From the NCBI GenBank assembly GCA_902796285.1, contig CADBOH010000052.1, forward strand, positions 1 through 8,708: a DNA stretch of 8,708 nt. The letters are read 5' to 3'. This document shows positions 1-4,416 of the stretch, piece after piece. Position numbers and translations under genes: made by a program. This DNA comes from an uncultured Eubacteriales bacterium (GTDB lineage Bacteria > Bacillota > Clostridia > Christensenellales > UBA1242). Within the stretch, counting starts at the first letter, position 1. Every line of letters begins with the position of its first letter. Below the pieces are notes generated by a model, which was not told where the DNA came from, made no database searches, and saw only the letters and a program-made list of their open reading frames with translations.

Positions 1-264
1 AGCGTTTATGTTCTTTCTAAAGAAGAAGGTGGACGTCATACTCCATTCTTCAATGGTTACAGACCACAATTCTACTTCAGAACTACTGATATCACTGGTG
101 TAATCGAACTTGAAAAGGGTGTTGAAATGGTTATGCCTGGCGACCACGTTAATATGACAATCACTCTTATTAGCCCAGTTGCTATTGAACAAGGACTTCG
201 TTTCGCTATCCGTGAAGGTGGCAGAACAGTTGGTTCTGGTGTTGTTTCAACAATCATCGAATAA
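1..264 (+). CDS. tuf: Elongation factor Tu, C-terminal part (5' end outside window)
   Basis: EF-Tu is the GTPase that carries aminoacyl-tRNA to the ribosomal A site. Only the last 87 codons are present, open at the left edge in frame 1 and ending at TAA 262-264. They cover most of the C-terminal beta-barrel (domain 3). The highly conserved family segments [51 protein letters not shown] and the terminal VVSTIIE are all readable, with no frameshift. Codon choice is strongly biased (CTT for Leu, GTT for Val, ATC/ATT for Ile), as expected of a highly expressed gene. This makes it a useful internal reference for the other genes here. The upstream neighbours (often fusA and rps genes) lie outside the window. 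A hairpin terminator follows 12 bases after the stop. Confidence 0.98.
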   Translation, partial: SVYVLSKEEGGRHTPFFNGYRPQFYFRTTDITGVIELEKGVEMVMPGDHVNMTITLISPVAIEQGLRFAIREGGRTVGSGVVSTIIE

Positions 265-275
265 TTTTGAATTAC

Positions 276-308
276 AAAAAAAGACTGGAAATAATCCGGT
301 CTTTTTTA
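276..308 (+). terminator. Intrinsic terminator of tuf
   Basis: The stem AAGACTGG (281-288) pairs with CCGGTCTT (296-303) with one G-T wobble, and the loop is 7 bases. An A-run precedes it and a T-run follows (to 307). It starts 12 bases after the tuf stop, so tuf is probably the last gene of its transcript. Confidence 0.88.
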
Positions 309-317
309 GTTAAAAAT

Positions 318-347
318 TAAAAGAGCTAGCAAAAGTTAGCTCTTTTT
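318..347 (-). terminator. Intrinsic terminator of rdgB, overlapping its stop codon
   Basis: AAGAGCTAGC (321-330) pairs with GTTAGCTCTT (335-344) around an AAAA loop, with one wobble pair. The rdgB stop codon (336-338 on the minus strand) lies inside the stem. T-rich flanks on both strands suggest it also works as back-up termination for tuf transcripts. Confidence 0.82.
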
Positions 348-926
348 GTTTAAGTTAATAAGTAAATCCTTGATTGCTTTACCTCTATGAGAAACGCTAT
401 TTTTTTCTTCTGGCGTTGCAGACGAAAAGGATTTGCCAAGCTCATCACTATAAAACAAACAATCGTATGCAAAATTGCTATTACCATCTTTTTCTGTTAA
501 AATATGACCAAAAGTTTTACCTATGCCTTGCACAATTGTTCCATCTGGCTTTAGCAAGACAAGATTGCACATAAAATATGCCGTTCTATCAGGTTTATCA
601 AGTAAATTTTTAAGCAGTTTTTGTCTGTTTGCTTCATCGTCATGGTTGCCACCATATCGTGCACTATATATACCCGGCTCACCATCTAGGGCGTTAACGC
701 ACAATCCACTATCATCTGCTAGAACATCATATTTAAGGCCTCGGGCTTTTAAGAACTTAGACACAGCTTGTGCCTTTATTAACGAATTTTCATAAAAAGT
801 TTTTCCATCTTCTAGAATATCATCACAAAAACCTATTTCTTCCATAGGTATAATGTTTGTTTTTAATATCTGTTTAAATTCTTCAATTTTATGTTTATTG
901 TTGGATGCAAGTACTATTGTATTCAT
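336..926 (-). CDS. rdgB: RdgB/HAM1-type XTP/dITP (non-canonical purine NTP) pyrophosphatase
   Basis: The family hydrolyses dITP, XTP and ITP to the monophosphate plus pyrophosphate, clearing deaminated purine nucleotides from the cytosolic pool before they enter DNA or RNA. The protein is 196 residues, the usual length. It has the N-terminal SNNKHKIEEF substrate loop (8-17), the catalytic and metal-binding segment LADDSGLCVNALDGEPGIYSAR (69-90, shown here only as its core ADDSGL at 70-75), and SHRGKA (179-184) near the C-terminus. The usual FGYDPLF-type base-binding motif reads FAYDCLF (152-158), two changes from consensus. The ATG at 924-926 is preceded by AAGGGA (935-940 on this strand), 8 bases away. 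The gene converges on tuf and is divergent from sepF. It appears monocistronic, with its own promoter at 950-977. Family assignment is firm; substrate preference is inferred. Confidence 0.95.
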   Translation of the reverse strand: MNTIVLASNNKHKIEEFKQILKTNIIPMEEIGFCDDILEDGKTFYENSLIKAQAVSKFLKARGLKYDVLADDSGLCVNALDGEPGIYSARYGGNHDDEANRQKLLKNLLDKPDRTAYFMCNLVLLKPDGTIVQGIGKTFGHILTEKDGNSNFAYDCLFYSDELGKSFSSATPEEKNSVSHRGKAIKDLLINLNKKS

Positions 927-949
927 ATTTTATGTCCCTTAATCATTTT

Positions 950-977
950 ATCATAAATTTAAGTGCCAGTAAAGCAA
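950..977 (-). promoter_or_regulatory. Predicted sigma-A-type promoter of rdgB
   Basis: On the minus strand, TTGCTT (972-977) is followed by a 16-base spacer and TATGAT (950-955), about 24 bases upstream of the rdgB start. It lies back to back with the sepF promoter. Predicted by eye only. Confidence 0.5.
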
Positions 978-991
978 TTGCCTCAATTTGC

Positions 992-1020
992 TTTATACTT
1001 TTGTTTTTTTATGATATAAT
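992..1020 (+). promoter_or_regulatory. Predicted extended -10 promoter of the sepF-lspA-rluD operon
   Basis: A perfect TATAAT (1015-1020) is preceded by TGA, forming the extended -10 TGnTATAAT. A weaker -35 TTTATA (992-997) sits at 17-base spacing. Transcription would start near 1027, leaving only about 14 bases of leader before the sepF ATG, just enough for the ribosome site at 1031-1035. Confidence 0.68.
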
Positions 1021-1040
1021 TAACTTAAATAGGAGTAAAA

Positions 1041-1403
1041 ATGGGATTTTTTGGCGGCGTGTTTAAAGCCTTGGGATTTGAAAGTGAAACTAAGGTAAAA
1101 AAGAATAAAAAAAGCACAAAAGCAACATATAAATTAAATAGCGATAAATATTCGAGAACAAATCAAATCGATGGTGTTCCGGTTTATTATCCAGAAAATT
1201 TGGAACAACTTGTTGAATTTGTTGAATTTGTCAAAAATAAAAAAGCAATAATTATTTCTCTTCAAGATTGTGATAAAGAGATGGAAGTGCGTATTAATGA
1301 TTATGTGAGAGGGTTTATAAAAGGGTCCAACTCAAAAATTGTAAATTTGGATGAAAATAAGTTGTTTTTATTGTTGCCGGAGGGGATGGAAATTGAAGAA
1401 TAA
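1041..1403 (+). CDS. sepF: SepF, FtsZ-ring membrane anchor
   Basis: SepF polymerises at the division site, binds the FtsZ tail and tethers the Z-ring to the membrane. The protein is 120 residues, shorter than the roughly 150 of Bacillus SepF, with the shortening in the linker. Residues 1-13 (MGFFGGVFKALGF) form the typical amphipathic membrane-binding helix. A Lys-rich linker follows to about 42. The SepF core (45-118) then reads VPVYYPENLEQL, KKAIIISLQD, RINDYVRG and FLLLPEGMEI, matching the family pattern of strand, helix, (R/Q)RxxDFxxG and FLxTP-type ending. AGGAG (1031-1035) stands 5 bases before the ATG. It is the first gene of an operon; its 3' end overlaps lspA by 11 bases. SepF suggests FtsZ-dependent division in a Gram-positive-type cell. 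Confidence 0.9.
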   Translation: MGFFGGVFKALGFESETKVKKNKKSTKATYKLNSDKYSRTNQIDGVPVYYPENLEQLVEFVEFVKNKKAIIISLQDCDKEMEVRINDYVRGFIKGSNSKIVNLDENKLFLLLPEGMEIEE

Positions 1404-2034
1404 AAAATTATTTTGGATGATTTTTTTGTCGGTTGCAATTGTTGGGGTAGTTTTGCTTATTGATTTGCTGACAAAATATTATATTTTTAAAAGACTTCCA
1501 AACAATGGCAACAGTATGGATGTTATGCCTGGCTTCATCAATTTTGTGCATGTTGAAAACAAAGGGGCTGCATGGGGTATTATGGCCGGCAGACCTATAT
1601 TTTTGATCATCGTTTCGATTGTAATTTTGGCGCTATATTTGACATTTTACATTTTGAAATTGAAGCATTTAAAAAATGGAATTAGTCCATTACTTGCTAT
1701 AAGTGCGGGCTTAATTGCAGGGGGATGTTTTGGCAATCTTTTTGACAGACTCGTTTTTGGTTACGTAAGGGATTTTATTAATTTTCAATTTTTCAATTTT
1801 CCTGTTTTTAACTTTGCAGATGTTGCCGTTACGTGTAGCATTATCCTGATGGTTGTTTATTTGGCTTTTGTTTATCCAAAAGAAAGTGATAGCAGGGTAA
1901 AATCAAAAAATATTGATAAAAACGCCAAAAATATGCCTAAAAATGATGAAAATAGCGATATTATCATTAAAAATCCTAAAAAAGAAGAATTAAATGATGA
2001 AAAGAAAGGGGAAGATGATGAAGGGGGAAATTGA
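1393..2034 (+). CDS. lspA: Lipoprotein signal peptidase (signal peptidase II), TTG start
   Basis: This membrane aspartyl protease cuts the signal peptide from diacylglyceryl-prolipoproteins. I chose TTG 1393-1395 because GGAGGGG (1379-1385) lies 7 bases upstream, giving 213 residues beginning MKNKKLFW. The in-frame ATG at 1351 would place a cysteine-rich, unlikely N-terminus inside sepF and has no ribosome site. Family motifs in this numbering: DLLTKYY in helix 1 (24-30), VENKGAAWG (54-62), GNLFDR with catalytic Asp118, and FNFADVAV with catalytic Asp143. Four hydrophobic membrane segments are visible. LspA is usually about 150-170 residues; here about 50 extra hydrophilic, Lys/Asp/Asn-rich residues follow the last helix. 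The end of that tail is encoded by purine-rich DNA that also supplies the rluD ribosome site. It overlaps sepF by 11 bases and the next gene by 17, suggesting translational coupling. Confidence 0.95.
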   Translation: MKNKKLFWMIFLSVAIVGVVLLIDLLTKYYIFKRLPNNGNSMDVMPGFINFVHVENKGAAWGIMAGRPIFLIIVSIVILALYLTFYILKLKHLKNGISPLLAISAGLIAGGCFGNLFDRLVFGYVRDFINFQFFNFPVFNFADVAVTCSIILMVVYLAFVYPKESDSRVKSKNIDKNAKNMPKNDENSDIIIKNPKKEELNDEKKGEDDEGGN

Positions 2035-2914
2035 AGTTTTAAAAGATGAAGAACTTTTGAGACTGGACGTTGTTGTATTAAATCACTTTCCAAATTTAAC
2101 TCGTTCCCATATAAAAACCTTGATTGATGACGGCAAAATTCTTGTCAACAGTAAAAAGGTTAAAGCAGGCGAAAAGGTTAAAGCGGGGCAAGTTGTAGCT
2201 TATGACTTTGATGAGGTAAAGCCTTTAAGTGTTGAGGCGGAAAATATTGATTTTGACATTGTTTATCAAGATGAAGATTTAATAGTTATAAATAAGCCGC
2301 AGGGGCTTGTAGTACACCCATGTGCATCAACAAAATCAGGCACTCTTGTAAATGGTCTTTTATATAAAATTAAAGATTTAAGTGGAATAAACGGCGTTCT
2401 TAGGCCGGGCATTGTGCATAGGCTTGATAAAGATACATCTGGGCTAATGCTTGTTGCTAAAAACGATATGGCACATGCCAGTTTAGCAAAACAAATTAAG
2501 GATAAAGTTTGCAAAAGAGTTTACGTTGCTTTGTGCGAAGGTGTTTTTAAAAATGATGAAGGTCATATTGAAACACTAATTGAAAGAAGCAAGAGCGACA
2601 GAAAAAAAATGATAGTCTCAGATAAAGGCAAGCAGGCCATCACAAATTACAGGGTTTTAAAAAGATATGCAAATAAAACGCTTGTTGAATTTTCTCTGCA
2701 AACTGGGAGAACACATCAAATTCGTGTTCACTGCAAAATGATGAATCATCCAATAGTTGGGGATCCGGTGTACGGAAAGGCAGTTGCATCACTAAAAGGG
2801 CAACTTCTTCACTCATATAAAATTTCATTTTATCATCCAAGGACAAACGAACTTAAAACTTTTGAAATTGACCTGCCGGAATACTTTAAAAATTATATTA
2901 AAAATTTAAAATAA
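2018..2914 (+). CDS. rluD: RluA/RluD-family 23S rRNA pseudouridine synthase with S4 domain
   Basis: Enzymes of this family isomerise uridine to pseudouridine; the RluD/YlyB type acts on 23S rRNA helix 69. From ATG 2018 it has 298 residues. An S4 RNA-binding domain comes first (about 14-62, with RLDVVVLNHF and SRSHIK-like TRSHIKTLIDDGKILVN). The catalytic domain follows: INKPQGLVVHP (91-101), HRLDKDTSGLM (134-144) with Asp137 of the RLD triplet as the expected nucleophile, and TGRTHQIRVH (229-238). AAGGGG (2006-2011) lies 6 bases before ATG 2018. The ATG at 2015 is nearly as good, and the open frame starts at 1994 (306 residues), so the exact start is uncertain by up to 8 codons. It is the third gene of the sepF operon and ends at the shared terminator. 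Family is certain; the target site, and so the symbol, is inferred from the motif form and lspA linkage. Confidence 0.93.
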   Translation: MKGEIEVLKDEELLRLDVVVLNHFPNLTRSHIKTLIDDGKILVNSKKVKAGEKVKAGQVVAYDFDEVKPLSVEAENIDFDIVYQDEDLIVINKPQGLVVHPCASTKSGTLVNGLLYKIKDLSGINGVLRPGIVHRLDKDTSGLMLVAKNDMAHASLAKQIKDKVCKRVYVALCEGVFKNDEGHIETLIERSKSDRKKMIVSDKGKQAITNYRVLKRYANKTLVEFSLQTGRTHQIRVHCKMMNHPIVGDPVYGKAVASLKGQLLHSYKISFYHPRTNELKTFEIDLPEYFKNYIKNLK

Positions 2915-2943
2915 AAAAGCACCTGTTTGGCAGGTGTTTTTTT
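2913..2943. terminator. Bidirectional terminator between the rluD-type gene and a PH-domain gene
   Basis: CACCTG (2920-2925) pairs with CAGGTG (2931-2936) around a TTTGG loop, flanked by an A-run on the left and a T-run on the right. Both strands therefore read a stem plus a T-tract. It starts next to the rluD stop and reaches the stop codon of the converging minus-strand gene (2942-2944), ending both transcripts. Confidence 0.9.
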
Positions 2944-3325
2944 ATGAGTTTGGCATCTGGAATTCTGTAATTCCAATATGTTTTTTCTTTCTTTCAATTT
3001 CAATCAAAGAAGAAACAAGATCACGCACTTTGTATGGATTTGCTATGTGGCGAAGGTGAAATTGTGGGGCAGTGGCATCGTTAGATGAAATTCTTATTGT
3101 ACCAGTTTTAAAAATTTTATCAGCAAGTGAAAGATGCATTGAAACGTCATAACATCTGTAAATATTAATTTCATCGATTACAGCAGAAAGAAATCCCTTA
3201 TGTCTAAAGAATTTAACCCATTCGCCTTCTTTTTTTACTATATAATATCTATAAAAAGAAATTGGTAAACCAAAGTGTCTTTTTCTATCGTGCCAGATTA
3301 CTTCACAATCTTTATCAAACTTCAT
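2942..3325 (-). CDS. Bacterial PH-domain (bPH-type) small protein, copy A
   Basis: The protein has 127 residues, no signal peptide and no membrane helix. The pattern is W-x-D-x-KR-x-FGLPISF (11-24), then RYY with a strand-rich segment, DEINIYRCYDV (51-61), DKIFKTGTI (69-77), a SND turn, NPYKVRDLVSSLIEIERKK and TEFQ. It fits a short clostridial 'PH domain-containing protein' family that I recall, in which (D)E-x-x-LYRI-D and IFGxGTI are the hallmarks. Such domains form a seven-stranded barrel capped by a C-terminal helix; no biochemical role is known to me. It is about 61% identical (77 of 127 by hand count) to the neighbouring copy B, with no gaps. GGGAGG (3331-3336) sits 5 bases before the ATG. 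It has its own promoter, and read-through from copy B is possible because I see no clear terminator between them. Confidence 0.82.
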   Translation of the reverse strand: MKFDKDCEVIWHDRKRHFGLPISFYRYYIVKKEGEWVKFFRHKGFLSAVIDEINIYRCYDVSMHLSLADKIFKTGTIRISSNDATAPQFHLRHIANPYKVRDLVSSLIEIERKKKHIGITEFQMPNS

Positions 3326-3349
3326 TGTGACCTCCCAAAATATATATTT

Positions 3350-3378
3350 ATTTTATAATAAAAATGGTTAAATGTAAA
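3350..3378 (-). promoter_or_regulatory. Predicted promoter of PH-domain copy A
   Basis: On the minus strand, TTTACA (3373-3378) is followed by 17 bases and TAAAAT (3350-3355). Hexamers, spacing and the flanking CTTTACATTTA are identical to the promoter of copy B, so the duplication appears to have included the upstream region. Confidence 0.55.
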
Positions 3379-3442
3379 GGGTTTTTTTAAAAAAAGTTTT
3401 CTTTTTATTTATATTATTTTACTAGATATATTATTACAGCAA

Positions 3443-3829
3443 TTACTTAATATTTGGCTTTTGAAATTCTGTAACCCCAATACCCCTTGCCTTTCGTTCT
3501 TGCTCAATAAGAGAGGATAATAAACTTCTAAATTTATAAGGTTCTTTTACGCTTTTGATTGTTATAACAGGGTTGGAGTCGTCATTTGCTTTCATGGTGA
3601 TAGTGCCTGTTTTAAATATTTTATCAGAAAGCGTCATGGTCATTTGCACATCAAAACATCTATAAATGTTTACTTCATCTATGAGTGCAGAAAAAACTCC
3701 TTCATGGCTAAAAAATTTAAGCCACTCGCCAGGCTTTCTTACTAAATAATATCTTGTAAATGAAATAGGAAGACCAAAATATCTTTTTTTGTCTTGCCAA
3801 AGTATTTCACATCCTTTTTCAAACTTCAT
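3443..3829 (-). CDS. Bacterial PH-domain (bPH-type) small protein, copy B
   Basis: This 128-residue paralogue of the adjacent 127-residue protein lies 117 bases upstream of it on the same strand. The same landmarks appear at the same residues: W11, KKRYFGLPISF (14-24), RYYLVRKPGEWLKFF, DEVNIYRCFDV (51-61), DKIFKTGTI (69-77), ND turn, EPYKFRSLLSSLIEQERKARG and TEFQKPN. Differences from copy A concentrate in residues 78-94, from the end of the TGTI strand through the next strand, which suggests a diverged binding face on a conserved scaffold. AAGGAG (3835-3840) is 5 bases from the ATG. No signal peptide or membrane helix is visible, so it is probably cytosolic or peripheral. The function is unknown; a lipid-binding role should not be assumed, because bacterial PH folds often bind proteins. 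Confidence 0.82.
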   Translation of the reverse strand: MKFEKGCEILWQDKKRYFGLPISFTRYYLVRKPGEWLKFFSHEGVFSALIDEVNIYRCFDVQMTMTLSDKIFKTGTITMKANDDSNPVITIKSVKEPYKFRSLLSSLIEQERKARGIGVTEFQKPNIK

Positions 3830-3845
3830 AATTGCTCCTTATTTC

Positions 3846-3874
3846 ATTTTAAAGTATTTTTAAGTAAATGTAAA
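3846..3874 (-). promoter_or_regulatory. Predicted promoter of PH-domain copy B
   Basis: Minus-strand TTTACA (3869-3874), a 17-base spacer and TAAAAT (3846-3851) lie just upstream of the ribosome site at 3835-3840. It sits directly after the terminator of the Cys-rich gene, so copy B is likely to be transcribed independently of it. Confidence 0.6.
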
Positions 3875-3888
3875 GCCTTTTTACATAC

Positions 3889-3914
3889 AAAAAGGAGGGA
3901 TTTCCCTCCTTTTT
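3889..3914 (-). terminator. Intrinsic terminator of the Cys/Gly-rich small gene
   Basis: AAAAAGGAGGG (3889-3899) pairs with CCCTCCTTTTT (3904-3914) around a 4-base ATTT loop. On the minus strand the stem is followed by a T-run, 22 bases past the stop of the 62-codon gene. The strong, symmetrical hairpin supports the upstream small gene being a real transcript. Confidence 0.88.
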
Positions 3915-3936
3915 TGTGTATAAATGACTTTTTCTT

Positions 3937-4125
3937 TTATTTTCCGCCGCATCCGCCGCAAAGAAGTAAAAGAAGAATTAAGGTGCAGCAATCCATACCA
4001 AATCCGTTGCCGTTACCGCACAAGCATTGCAAAATCAAGATCCAAAGGATAAGATTGCAGCAATCACATCCGCCAGTCATGCCGCCAAATCCGCCACAAC
4101 CGTTGTTGTTGTTAAAGAAATTCAT
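3937..4125 (-). CDS. Cys/Gly-rich hydrophobic small protein, 62 residues, internally repeated
   Basis: I do not recognise a characterised function. Composition is extreme: 10 Cys (10, 20, 22, 23, 34, 36, 46, 47, 56, 59) and 15 Gly in 62 residues. After an Asn-rich start (FFNNNNG) and a GGFGG segment come two copies of one unit: DCC + NLILWILILQ + CLCG (21-37) and DCC + TLILLLLL + CGGCGG (45-61). They are separated by NGNGFGM. Each unit is a short aliphatic stretch bracketed by cysteines, too short for an ordinary membrane helix unless both halves combine. It has a perfect AGGAGG (4131-4136) 5 bases from ATG and a strong terminator, so expression is likely. Similar short clostridial or bacillar proteins are, as I recall, labelled 'chorion class high-cysteine' or left hypothetical. 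Metal binding, a spore or envelope role, or a modified peptide are all open; no modifying enzyme gene is nearby. Confidence 0.75.
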   Translation of the reverse strand: MNFFNNNNGCGGFGGMTGGCDCCNLILWILILQCLCGNGNGFGMDCCTLILLLLLCGGCGGK

Positions 4126-4153
4126 TTGTTCCTCCTAAAATTTCATATGTAAT

Positions 4154-4178
4154 TGTAGAAAAGATTTTTCTTTTCACA
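4154..4178. repeat. Imperfect inverted repeat upstream of the Cys-rich gene
   Basis: TGTAGAAAAG (4154-4163) pairs with CTTTTCACA (4170-4178) with one bulged A; the loop is 6 bases. It lies 29-53 bases upstream of the Cys-rich start and could be a leader hairpin or an operator. There is no T-run suited to a terminator. AT-rich chance pairing is possible. Confidence 0.35.
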
Positions 4179-4347
4179 TTATCATATTACTAAAATTAAG
4201 GATAAAATGTGCATACAAATGTTAATTTTTTTATTTAAACTTAAAACGACCTCTTTCCTTTTTGTTTTCGACAAAAGAAGTGCTTTTTTGACAGCATAAA
4301 TTTGACTGTGCTCCGCAAAATATTTTTGATTATAAATAGCAATTTAG

Positions 4348-4376
4348 TTGACTTAAATTTTAAAATGATTTACAAT
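4348..4376 (+). promoter_or_regulatory. Predicted sigma-A promoter of the surface protein gene
   Basis: TTGACT (4348-4353), a 17-base spacer and TACAAT (4371-4376) give five of six matches in each hexamer at ideal spacing. Transcription would start near 4383 and leave a leader of about 34 bases with AGAGGGG (4405-4411) 5 bases before the ATG. Confidence 0.75.
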
Positions 4377-4416
4377 AGGTTGTTATTATATATATCTTTT
4401 AATTAGAGGGGTTATT

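Larger units (their letters stand above)
4126..4416. other. Intergenic region between the Cys-rich gene and the surface protein gene
   Basis: 291 very AT-rich bases separate two divergently transcribed genes. It holds the ribosome site of the Cys-rich gene (4131-4136), an imperfect inverted repeat (4154-4178), a small hairpin TTTTGT/ACAAAA (4260-4276), three TTGAC motifs (4288, 4302, 4348) and the promoter and ribosome site of the large gene. I found no coding frame, tRNA or recognisable riboswitch. I could not identify a convincing promoter for the Cys-rich gene. Confidence 0.6.

Noticed and set aside
72..257. Minus-strand frame of 61 codons opposite tuf
   Set aside because: It is a shadow of a highly conserved gene, with no ribosome site or family resemblance.
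1351..1392. ATG 1351 as the start of lspA (227 residues)
   Set aside because: It has no ribosome site and gives an unlikely Cys-rich N-terminus inside sepF. TTG 1393 has a strong site at proper distance.
3794..4138. Plus-strand frame of 114 codons opposite the Cys-rich gene
   Set aside because: Pro/His/Lys-rich low-complexity translation caused by the antisense of Gly and Cys codons. It crosses a terminator and has no ribosome site.
4293..4312. Hairpin AGCATA/TGTGCT as a terminator or riboswitch element
   Set aside because: Six pairs with a wobble and an 8-base AT-rich loop, no T-run; this is within chance for such sequence.
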